Assembly (NCBI GenBank): GCA_024682995.1 | Contig: JAIKYR010000106.1 | Coordinates: forward strand, 1-38,944 | Source: Bacteroidales bacterium | Lineage (GTDB): Bacteria > Bacteroidota > Bacteroidia > Bacteroidales > WCHB1-69 | DNA length: 38,944 bases | Reading direction: 5' to 3' | Part shown: positions 1 through 12,600 of the stretch, one piece after another | Numbering within the stretch: position 1 is the stretch's first letter | How the letters are laid out: each line of letters begins with the position of its first letter | The notes under the pieces: generated by a model | What the model saw: the letters and a program-made list of their open reading frames with translations, nothing else | Databases searched by the model: none | What the model was told of the DNA's origin: nothing | Made by a program: the position numbers and the translations under genes

Positions 1-680
1 GGCCGACTGGTACAGCGAAAGCATCAGGACTGCGGTGTCCGTGCAGGTGTTGGCATTGGTGCTATAATGGTAGTACGTACCCGACTGGTTGATCGTGCTA
101 TCGGCCAACGCCCAGTAGTATCCGGTGCCGCAGGTGTCCACTGTAGTTTCCGTGTAATTGCCGTGGTTGACGGTGAGGTGCAGGACTACCGTGCTGTCGC
201 ATCCGTGCGTCGTCTGCAGGTTCAGATAGTGGTCACCCGCCGTGCTAACATTGAAGCCGTTCTGGACATAGACCTCGCCCGCGCAAATTTGAGCCGAGAG
301 TTCCGTCATAGCCGACTGGTACAGGGCAAGTCTCAGGACGGTAGTGTCGGTGCAGGTGTTGGCATTGGTGCTGTAATAGTAGTACGTGCCAGAATTGGTA
401 ATCGTGCTATCAGCCAGAGCCCAGTAGTATTGGGTGCCGCAAGTGTCCACTGTGGTTTCCGTGTACATGCCGTGGTTGACGGTAAGGCGGAGAATAACCG
501 TGCTGTCGCAACCGTGGATAGTGGAGAGTTTAAAGTTGAGAGTTGAGAGGGAGGGTGTCTCGAGGCTGAATGTAGTGTCAATTTGCCCGTTGACGTAGTG
601 GTAGGGGAGCTCGTTTTCGCAAATAGAAAGATTCAACGAATTATAAACCGGTACACAGGTCATAATATTCTGAATCCAAG
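1..680 (-). repeat. 103-residue Cys/Thr tandem repeats of the giant ORF
   Basis: The DNA from base 2 is repeated from base 311, a period of 309 bp or 103 codons. The encoded unit contains STNANTCTDT, LYQSAMTELSAQICAGE, GCDSTVVLHLTVNHG and TVDTCGTGYYWALADST. The first copy in protein order is partial and follows ICENELPYHYVNGQ near 640. Similar GCDS(T/I)VTL units occur near 5420-5760 in the same ORF. Such repeats are common as stalks in large Bacteroidetes surface proteins. More copies may lie beyond the left edge. Confidence 0.8.
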
Positions 681-3600
681 TCGCCTGCTTTCCATAGTAT
701 CCGTTATATCCATTCTCATCCGTAACATTCAGGGTTTGGATATTCAAAACATAATAACCGGTTTGATTCGTGTAGGGTGCCAAATGCAATTTATACGTCT
801 TGGAATCTATACGTTCCACTTGGAGGTTAGCATCCAACAAATTCGCACCATTGTTGCATTTCAAGCTCATATCCAGATAGTTGAATGTTGAATCCACAAT
901 GGGTTTGTTGAACACGACCGTCACTTCCGCCAACGGCGTGGTTACAATAGAGTCTGGCACATTCAAAATCGTATCCACCTCCAATGTCATTTCCCGCAGA
1001 CTGAACACTAAGGTATAAGTAGTAGGAAGGTCATTGCTGAGCGTATCCACAATATGTAGTCTGTTCTCGTAGATAGGATCCGCGCCAACAGGGAGGGTGA
1101 CGAAGCTCTGCCATACGTTGCTGAGCGGAATCGCCTGCTGGTCTCTATTACGGGTACAGCTGATGAGCTTGTACTGGCCGCGACCGGGATCCCAAGTCTG
1201 TTCGTAGTTCCAACCTATGCGAGACGGGTCCAGCGTAAGTTGCACAATCGTATCCACCGGAGTCACATAATGGTCAAAACCGATGCTGTCGGCGATAGCT
1301 ACGCCTGTGCGGCTGCCATTGGAGAAATACAAGCTATCCGGATAATTCCGAATATCAGCCACATCATCCACGAGGAAATCATTGATACCATCATCCAGAT
1401 TGCCGTAGGCATAGACGGTATGGATGAGCGGATGGATAGCGAGACTGCTTACCAAACTAAGGTCTGGATTACCAAAGCTATTATTGTGAATTACATGAGC
1501 ATCATAGGAGACAAAATGACCGAGCAACGTGCTGGTGAACCACCACTCTCCAACTCCCGTGCGTCCAGGCTCAATATTGCCAAACGGAATCTCCTTCAGA
1601 CCAAGTTGACGTTCATTACCGTTAAATGCAGCCCCGTACATGGCGAAATCGACGGCCAAACCCTTTTCATTGTCGATAATTTTCGGTTCAGCGGTTTCCA
1701 AAAGAACATTCTTGGCCGTTCCCGCCCCACGATTATGGATGATGACACCCAATTCCGCCGGAACGATGGGTTCTATGCGGTCTTCCGTGAGCGGGTCATC
1801 ACCAAGGATATCGCGTTGCATGAAGTAGTTGACGTAGAGGTCTGGACTCGGGTGCACCATGATGTCCACTGGATAGAGATTATACGTCATGAATTCGCCC
1901 GTGAACGGGTCGATAAAGCTGAAGGAGCCGCCGAAGGAATAGACTTTGGAGATTTCGGGAGCGGCCTGCTTGGTGGGGATGAACTGCACCACGATGCTTC
2001 CTGCATTTTGTGCGGCCAAAGCAGCGCTACCGTTTGTACCTGACATATTATTGTAAGACAGGAAATTGATTTGGAAAAGATTGGTGCAATCCACGCCGTT
2101 TTCATCTTTAATCACAAAGTTCACATCAATATCCTGCATCGGCTGGCTCTCGTGCCCGTTGTTAATGGTGAGCGTCCCCTCGAACGCCTCACGGGTCATG
2201 GTCATCTTCTGCGAGAATTGAACGGTGACGGAGGCGCAAACCGACGATGAACTCATTCCAGCAACAATTTGGTCTATTGTGGATTTTGCTTCGAAAAATA
2301 TTTCATCAAGACTATTATATCCTAAATTATGAATAATTTGATTTAAGCTATCCGATTGGGATAATAAGCTATCCATATATGTAATATTAATTGGCGATAA
2401 CGTCAAAGAAGAAATATCATCTATATAATAAACCGTCGAATCATTAGACACAATTGTATCAACTACATCCAAATACTTATTCCATCTATGGGCAAAATTT
2501 CGCACATCACTCTCTGATATTTCATATGCTGACATATCACGAACAAGATTATTAACATCGATACTTGTGAAATGACGCAAATTACCGATAATCGAATCAC
2601 TATGATCTAAAAGTTTCGGCGCATCCTCATATGTATTATATATTTCATCTGAAATGAGATGCATAAGAATACTCACATACGTATCCAAGACATCGCCAAC
2701 CAACTGAAGATGCTCGATTTCACTCTGTCCCACAAAACTATCTCGTGTTCTACTAATATCACGCGATGATCCATCAGAGTTCCTCAACCTGCACTTTAAA
2801 TATTTGCCAATTGATGCCAAACAAGTTTTATCCTCACGTGTATTTTTCATATACTTCATCCTAGAAGCATATTTGACAATCCTATACTTTTTCAATGGTC
2901 CGAGAGCCTTATTTGTGAGATATGTTGCAGAGGCTCCACCTTCTACAGTATAATTTGGATTCTCAGCAGCACCGATAATATCTCCAATTATTGGCAAACA
3001 TCGTTCATCTACTTCTATAAGTATTTCATCACATTTCACACAGGGTATATCATTACGAATCCGTATAGGATCGACAATCTTAGTATTTTCATTGCATACA
3101 TTTTCATGTTCATGTTTCCGAGGGGGGTCGAAACTCCCTGAAAAATTAGCTAAGCTAACTAAAGCACAAACATTTACCTTATATATTTTCTTTGTATTTG
3201 TTTTTTGCCATTTTTTATCTGGGCCACAAATATATGAGTATTTCATCCCAATTACTTTCCAACAAGCATCCGAATCTGTTTCTAAAGGATTATCAACATT
3301 CACCCATCGCATAGGTGGATTATGACGAACTTCCACTGGAATTACGAAAGTAGATAATGCTGGTATTGAATCCATCGTACTTATCAGTGGAGTAAGCGTA
3401 TGATTTGGTATCGTCGGAAAGAAGATTTCCACATCATTTGCTGTAATAAGTCCATAATTTGTAACAATCAAATCAAACACCATAGTTTCACCAACTTCCA
3501 ACTCTGGAATAATACGAGAGGTTTCCAATATCACCACCGGTTTCGGCACATGCGTCTCGAACACCACGTTCAAATCGTAGGTGTATTCGTCTTGGATTTC

Positions 3601-6600
3601 GGTGGGGACCACATCCCATGAGTAGGTGATGGCCTGGAATTGGATGAAGATATCCTGACGATTGGTGTCGCCCGCCGTGATGAGCAGGTTGCCCTGGTAT
3701 TCCTCGTGGCGCTCGGCACGGACAATAAGCTTATAATATCCTTCCGGCAGGTTATTCACCACAAAATGTCCGTTAGCATCCGTTACACCCGTAGCAACCG
3801 TCTCCAAAGAGTAATAGCCCTTCACCATGATATTAGCACCAGCCAAGTGCGGTCCATGCCCTCCATTGGTGTTCCATGTATATTCGTCTGTAACATCCAC
3901 CAACAAAGTGCCCGTGGAATCTGAAATGCCCGTAATGTCATACGGAATACTCACACCCTCGCCACGCTCGCAGTTAATCGCCAAATGCCCTGTATAACGA
4001 ACAAGCTCAGCACTATCTGCCGAAAGACGGATGGAGACGTAGGCGGAATCATGCACCGCCAACGATGGCAGCGTATCATTACCCACCACCGACATCCAAG
4101 GCACATCAGGTAGCGAGACGTAGATATTGCCCGTCGGGCCAGTGCCATTGTTATAAATCTTGAGATCCACCACCTTGCTCCTTCCACGGGTCATCGTGGT
4201 GATGAGTGAAGTAGGCGTAACATCCAAATCGGCACGCTGCGGCATACAGTAGTACCAAGCCATGAAATTCATGGCTGCACCCTCATCGCTGGCAGCGTTC
4301 AGAGGTACCTCCTCGTAATTGACACCCGTTGAGACTTGAGATCCGCTGACCACATACTGAAGATAGCCCGTTGCCATGCCCGCAATATTCAGCGGTTCAA
4401 ACTGCACCGAGCAGCCGTTGGGCAATGACACTGGCGTAACCCTTATATTGGTAAGCGGAATCTGACTGCGGTTTCGAACGGCAATCCTACCGGAATCCGG
4501 CTGGTCGATGGTCGGTTCCCACAATATCCAGTCCGAAGAGACTAACATCATACCCGGAATATTAAAGTCATCATGCACTTCCGTGCTATTACCACCTGCC
4601 CGACGTGAACCAACCGTATAATAGCCCGCCTCGGAATGTTGCGGGGTAAACATTACTGTAAACTGTCCATTGGCATCTGAGACGGCAGGGATGGTGCGGA
4701 CATAATCCATCACGCTCACATACACCTCCACCGCCAAACCTGCGACCGGTTCGTGGAGCGGATTGGTCACCCTTCCATGGATTGGAATCTGACTATCCAT
4801 CGCATACACATTGGAGTCCACGTATGTGGTAAAAGTAAGATAATCTGCAAGATGACCTTTTATCGTAAAGGTTCTCGCCAACGTGTCGCTATAGAAAGTC
4901 ATTTGTGCCGTGTACTCTCCCTGCGCCACAACAGGATGGAACGAGAGCTGCATCCGTCCGCCGTGCAGACTATCCCAAACAGTTGTGGAAACAAGCGTGA
5001 AAGCGGTAGAATCTGCACCCGTCAGCTGGTAGCTGATGGCGCTGTCCAAGGCATTGCCATTCACTTGGAAAAAGATGCTTCGTGCGGCATTAAGCTGCAC
5101 TTCTCCAAAATCTACTGGGTTGCTTGTATTGACCGTCAGGGTGGGTGTTACATTCAGTGTGAAGTGACGTGTTGTGCTAACGGAGGTGTCGCAATCGTTG
5201 TAAGCTGTCATAAACCACTGATATGCACCTCGGTTGGCCAAGGACGACAAGGAATAGGACGTACCACGAATACGGGAAGCCGTGGGCTGTTGCGGCTGGG
5301 ATTCTCCCGCCGGCCACACATAAAGGTCATAGTGGGAGGCGTTCTCCACCGCATCCCATGTGAAGCGCACCGGGTAATTGGTAATCGGATAGTTTTCCGT
5401 AGGTGTCATAACCGTAAAATCGCCCACCGTGGAAGGCAGAACCGTAAGGAACAGCGTGACTATGGAATCACACCCGTTTACCGTGGACAATGTAAAGGTC
5501 GTTGTGGACAGTGCCGGGGTTTCCAAACCAAAGACTGTATCTCCATACGTAAATGGCAGGTCATTTTCACAGATAGTAAGATATTCATTGGCTGTAACCG
5601 AATAATTAACTGTCAGATGCAGTGTAACTATAGAGTCGCAGCCATTTGCCAATGCAAACGATTGGGAATAATCGCCGCTTCGGGTGTAAGACTGGTCATT
5701 CCACGTGTAGCTATCGCAGGTCGTATCGGAAAACTCACCATATACGGTAGTGCAATACAGCACCGGCACGCTGTAGAAATCCGACTCGTAGCAACCCATA
5801 TCCACCGTGTCACGCTTGATACGCGCCGTACCGTCCAAGTCGAGGCTGTCGGTCACAAGGGCATTGTCGCCATGGTTCACACACACGGAGCCGTCCAGCA
5901 GATGCCAATCCACGTTAGCGGTCGTATCGCCTGCACCAGCCGTAAGAGATGGATTCACAAACATCGGCGGGTTGATGTCATTGAGAACAATAACGCTATC
6001 GCCTTCATGACCACCCTCGATAGCGGAGAAGGAACAGATGATGTCATTGGAAAGATTGTCAGCTGCGCCGTTCCTCTCGTTGCCCCATACGATAGAATTT
6101 TTAAGATATGTATAATTGTTGCCATTCACGCCCGATCCTCCGTTATTGGAAACATTGCGAACAACAGTCGTTTCAAAAACATGTCCACTGCCCGATATGC
6201 CTCCACCTGCCATGTTGGATGTGTTATTCGACACCAGAGAGTTTTTCACCTTGTCATTTCCATAACCCATACAGATTCCCCCACCGCTGTTGGACGAATA
6301 GTTTCCTATAATCTTGCATCGAATAACATTGGTGGGATCTACATCAAAAGCTACACCTGCCCGATAATAGCAGTACACACCACCACCATATCTGCCTGCT
6401 TCATTTCCTGATATAGAACAATCCATGATTGTGGAATTATAGGAAAAAACACCGCCACCAGATCCCGTCGCACTGTTACTTGTTATTTTACAGGACAAAA
6501 TTACGGCTTTATATGTGCAGTTCACGCCACCTCCATTGCCAGCCGTACAACCTGTAATAAGGCACTCTGATATTGTTCCCGCTGAAACATATACTCCTCC

Positions 6601-9600
6601 TCCTCCATTGGCATTGCAGCCCATTATTTCGCATTGGCTCAACACACCATTTTTCTGAAGATACACACCACCGCCGTTAGCGGATGTTTGACCATTTCGG
6701 ATTGTAAATCCGTCCCATTTCGTTTGTATATTAAATACACCTGGTTGGTTCAAAACACGCCGTGCATTCATACCATCCAAAATCGTAACATTGGCATCAA
6801 AATCACGCAACGACAAATCGAAATTCGTAGGCTCATTACCCGCAAAGCCGCCATACACATTCACGTCCTCAATCATTGTAAAGGCATTGGCTGCTGTCGT
6901 GTCCCCATAGTAGGTACCGGCAGCCACCCATACCATAGCTCCATACGACTGCGCCAATACTTGTGCCTCCTCAATGGAGGATATGGCATTCGCCCAGCTG
7001 TTACCCGAATGGGTACCCGCACCCGTAACCGTTACATAGATGATGCTGTCATACACCGTCATCGGCACACTGTAATAGTCCGACTCGTAGCAGCCCAAAT
7101 CCACCGTATCGCGCTTGATGCGCGTCGTGCCATCCAAGTCGAGGCTGTCCGTTACCAAGGTGTTGTTTCCGACATTAATACAAGGGGATCCTTGTTGCAA
7201 ATGCCAATCCACATTGACGGTAGAATCGTTTGCCCCAGCAGTGAGAGAGGGATTCACGAACAGAGGCTGGTTGATGTCATTGAGAACAATAACGCTATCG
7301 CCCTCGGATCCGTCCTCGATGGCGGAGTGCGAACAGGTAAGATTATAGTCGGAAAGATTGCTTGGAGTGCCATCTCCCGTCTGGTTGCCCCAGACAATGG
7401 AGTTAGTGAGCGTGACAGGTCCCCATGGAAGCAATCCACCAACACCATTTCCAGATCGGTTGTTTACAATTGTGGAATTGATTATGTTCCCACTCCCATG
7501 GACTCCGCCTCCCGCGTTATTTGAGGAATTATTTGCCAACAAACAGTTCCTGACTTGGGAAGATGTCATATTAACGGCACCGCCCTCCCTAACTGTAGAG
7601 TTGTTCGAGATTTCACAGGAAACTATAGTGGCTCCTTCCGCATATATTCCGCCGCCACCATAGTAATAATATACATTATTTGTGGTGGAATTTCCGGAAA
7701 TGACACAGTTCACCACAGTCGAATAAGTCATCGCCTGAATGCCGCCGCCCTTATACACGGCCGAGTTGTCTGAAACCCTGCAATCTCTGATTACAGAACC
7801 ATATCCCGCCACATAGGCACCGCCACCATAACTGGCGTGGTTGTTCACCAATTTGCAATGTGACAGATAGGATCTTGAGCGAAGGTAAGCACCGCCACCA
7901 TAACTGGAAATATTCCCGTTTTGGATGGTGAATCCATCCCAAGTCGTCTGGACTGTGAAAGCGGAAGATTGTAATAGCACACGCCGGCTGTGCTGCCCAT
8001 CCAAAACCGTTGCATTGGTTTCAACATCGCGGAGTGACACATCATAGTCGGAAGGCTCGTTACCAACAAAGCCTCCATAGACATTGACACCCTGCACCAT
8101 AGTAAAGGCATTTGTCGAAGCCGTATCGCCATAATAGGTTCCCGCAGCCACCCAGATGTCAGGAGTATGTCCAAAGACGGAAGCTATCCGGGATGCCGTA
8201 CTCAACGCATAGTTGAGATCATTGCAGGCGGTCGCCCAGCTATTTCCCTCACCCTGTCCTATCGTCGTAACATAAATGCGGGCAAAATCCTTGACCTCCG
8301 TGGTGAAATAGCGGTATGTCCATAAGCTGCTTGTGTCACCGCACACGGACCGCGCCCGAACGACATAGTCCGTGTTCTGCCTCAATCCCGTCAGCTGGCA
8401 CATCAACGAGTCAACAGGAATTGTCAGATATTCATCGGACGCTCTTTCCTTGTATTGCACCTCGACGCCATCGGCATTGGTTCCAGCTTGGACAAGGAGA
8501 GTGGCCGTGTTTTCCGTCACCCCCATTAGCGACAGCCCCGACAGGTCGCAGCCGCCGTTCTCACAAACACCCGGCAGAATGAGATTCATACGGTAAGTGG
8601 AAAGCGTTCCTGCAGTAGGATTCGCAGGGTCTATATCGCCGTTATAGGAATAAGTATGCAAGCTGCTTGACTGTTGCGTCCGATGAGTGCATAATCGCCT
8701 ACTAGTTCCGCCATCGGTTCCTGTATTATCATCGAAAGCGATGATAAGATTATCCACGCCGTTGTAGCGGAACGGCTTGTCCAACGGTACTGAAATCACT
8801 GGATTGTCAGAGGCGTATTTCAGGGTCAGATCCCCTGAATACAATAAGGTAAGGGAATCTGATGTAACAAATCCTGCATTGTCATCGAATGATGGTCTGT
8901 CTGTATGGCCCAAATAGATATCCACATTCCGCGTGAGAGTTGAACCGGAAGACATGCACCGATAGCGCAATTTCAAGGTGTCCAATATCCGTTCGCCCGC
9001 AATTTCAGAGGCCTGATAAATCTGCTGCGAATACGAATATGAAGATTGGAAACGGATTGGTATAATATGTCCGTTGGTTGTTGTTGACGTGTTGCCTATT
9101 GTGTCGGATGTTGTGGTTTCGCCCGTGCATTTGGTGGAAAAGAAGACCTCGGAGGTGTATTCGGTCGGGGTGACATCATCGCAGAGCGTCCGCATCCTGA
9201 TGGTATATATCGTCTGAGCCTGTAGCCCTGTGAGCACATAGTATTCTGGCTCATAGACCAGCACGGAAGTCCATTGATTTTCATCTTCCGACTTGTATGA
9301 GAACTCGTAGGCGTAAGGGGAATCGGGGTTGGGGTTCTGCCAGGTCAGCAAGGCGGAAGTGCCAGAGATGTCGCTCACAGCGAGATTTTGGGGCGTTGCG
9401 CAGAATGCTTCCCCATGAAACTCATAACATCCGATGTCTATCGTGTCGGCAAAGACACGCGGCATATCCGACAGATCCGTTTCCTGGATTTGAATGCCAT
9501 TGACACCCGCATTCACGAGAGCGGAATACTTGCAAAGACGATAATCCCCTGTTTGCGGCGAAACGAAGAAGGGATAGTTCACCCCGGCATCCAAACCACT

Positions 9601-12600
9601 GTTCTCCCCTGAGAGAACCATCACGCTGTCGTTTCCGCTTATGCCGCCCTCCACGGCGGAATGGATGGTCTGGCACGCTCCGTAGGATACATACAAATTG
9701 CTGGCATTCCCATTTGTGCGACGATTACCCCATAGAACGCTGTTAACCATCCTATAATCGCCATCCTGCATCCAAACACCCGCATAGTTATCCGCATTGT
9801 TGGACACCACCGTCGTGTTGAACAAGTCACCGTAACCACACACACCACCGCCATAATAAGCGCTGTTCTCTGCAATCAGGCTGTTTACAACCGTAGCATC
9901 AGACAAATATATACCGCCACCGTATGAATGATTATAATAACCGTCGCTTATTTCTTGGGCCGTATTATGCACAATTGTACAGTTCAACACGTTGGTAAAT
10001 GACGCATATACACCGCCGCCAGATCGGGAAGAAGACGTATTCGTCCTATTATCCACAATATCCGAATGATGGATAACCGCATGAGAGGCCCATACACCTC
10101 CCCCGCTGCCATACTTTTGGGTTTCATTATTTCGAATACGGCAAAAGGCAATTTCCGAACTGTCCGAAGAACTCCTCACGCAAACACCGCCGCCCCCATA
10201 GATTGTTCCTTGGTTGTTATACGGAACCGATGCGACATTATCCTGAACAAGGCAGTTGGCCAACCGGGCATTCGACAGCATATACACACCGCCGCCGGGC
10301 CCGTTTGCATAACCGTTCTGGATTGTAAACCCGTCCCAAGATGTCCTTGTGTTGAAATTTTCAGGCTGATACAGCACCCTTCTTGCATTCTGGCCGTCCA
10401 AGATGGTAGCATTCGTCTCAAAATCACGCAAGGAAAGGTCATAATTCGCCGGTTCATTTCCCGCAAAGCCACCGTACACATTCACACCATCATACATAGT
10501 AAAGGCATTCTCAGTATCAGATGCCGTATCGCCATAGTAGGTGCCTGCGGCCACCCACACCACCGCGTCATAAACGGAGGACAGCAGCTGTGCACCATTA
10601 ATGGACGACTTCGCGTTCTCCCAGCTGTTACCAGAAAAGTCACCTGCTCCTGTTTGTGTCACATAAACAATACCGGAATATTCTGTCAACGGAGTACTGA
10701 AGTAGTCTGATTCATAACATCCCAAATCCACAGTATCGCGTTTTATGCGCACCATTTCATCCAAATCCACACTATCCAGAACTGCTGCGTTATCACCCCG
10801 ATTGATACAAATAGAACCTTGCTGCAAATGCCAGTCCACATTTTCAGTACTGTCAGTCCAGCCGGCCGTGAGAGACGGATTGGCAAATTGAGGATGCTGG
10901 TTGTTATGCTCACTTAATAATATAACATCCTCTCTCTCAAAATCATCTTCAACGGCTGTATTTGAGTATAAGATATAATTTCCTTGGATATTGCTTATTG
11001 TCCCATCCTGTTTTCTATTTCCCCATACGATGCAATTCGTCATTGTATTTTTATACGATGAAGAGGAGGAAGAGAAATTCACACCAGCTCCCTCATACCC
11101 CGATGCATTGCGGACAATGGTTGAATTAACAATTTCAGAGCCCATATTGATGTTAACGCCACCGCCATAACTATTAGAAGTATTATTGGCTATCAAACAA
11201 TTGTTTACAAAACACTGACTATTCAAAAACAATCCACCACCAGAACCTTGAGTCATATTGTAAACCACCTCTGAATTTTCGATATTTATACAGGAAGCAT
11301 AAACACCCGCTCCGTGACAAGAATTGTAACTGTATGAATTATTGTTCTCCACCTTGTTGTTCTTTATTCTACACCGACGAATAACAGGTCTTGTTATAGG
11401 ATTAGTATTGGTAGAGCCTACGGCATAAATGCCACCCCCATATCTGACTTCAGTATTCCTCCAATCATCGCTATAAGGTGTTGTAGAAATGTTATTTTGG
11501 ACAAGGCAGTGGCATAGAACGGCATTATTACGCATAAACACACCTCCACCATTCCCGTTCACATAACCATTTTGAATCACAAATCCATCCCAAGTTGTTT
11601 TTGTGTTGAAATCACTCGGCTGGTACAGCACTCTCTTTCTATTCTGACCATCTAAAATAGTAGCGTTTGCTTCAAAATCACGCATCGACAAATCAAAGTT
11701 TGCAGATTCGTTACCTATGAAACCGCCATAGACATTTATGCCATCCATCATCGTGAAAGCATTTTCCGATGTTGAATCAACATCCCCGTAATATGTGCCA
11801 GAAGCCACCCATACCATAAGATTGTATGACTTCGCCAATGTCATAGCCATTCGCACTGACGACATGGCATTAGACCAACTGTTACCGGAACGATTGCCAG
11901 CTCCAGACTCCGTCACATAGACAACGCCATTATATTCCGTCAATGGAATGCTATAGTAGTCTGATTCATAACACCCCAAGTCCACCGTATCGCACTTGAT
12001 TCGTGCCGTTCCATCCAAATCAAGACTGTCAGACAAGGCTGTATTTAAGCCTCTGTTAATACAAACAGAATTTGACATCAGATGCCAATCCACATTTGCA
12101 GTAGTGTCAAACGCCCCCGCCGTAAGGGATGGGCGAACAAAATGAGGATACTGATTGTTGTATTCGCTTAAAAGAACAATATTATCCCTTTCATAATCGT
12201 CCTCTATGGCTGAATATAAACATTGTACATTGTCTCCTTGCACATTATTTGACAATCCGCTATTATCCTGGTTCCCCCATACAATGCAATTTACCAACTT
12301 GCCGGTTATACAAACACCTGCACCATTGCTGGCCGAAGCGTTTCGAACAATGGTTGTATTCGTCACATTACCATTCCCGGAGATACCGCTTCCTTCATTG
12401 TTTTTTGATGAATTGTTGGCAACCAAACAATTCTTCACCTGACTGCGTTCGTTTATGAGGATTCCACCACCATAAGCATTTGATCTATTTTTAAAGACCT
12501 CCGTATTTTTCACTTCACTGCCATATGCGTATATGCCTCCGCCCCCACCATAATAGTCCTCACTATAATAGTTGTATGCTACCACACAATGTTCAATATC

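Noticed and set aside
1-680. Possible CRISPR or satellite from the 309-bp period
   Set aside because: The period is exactly 103 codons and both copies encode the same Cys/Thr protein repeat in the giant ORF.
4753-6411. Plus-strand ORF of 552 aa, and similar plus ORFs at 1240-2043, 6634-7524, 10066-10710 and 12868-13395
   Set aside because: They are antisense to the giant minus-strand ORF, whose protein shows clear domain repeats. The plus-strand translations have no signal peptide, domains or family motifs, and several recur only because the modules repeat.
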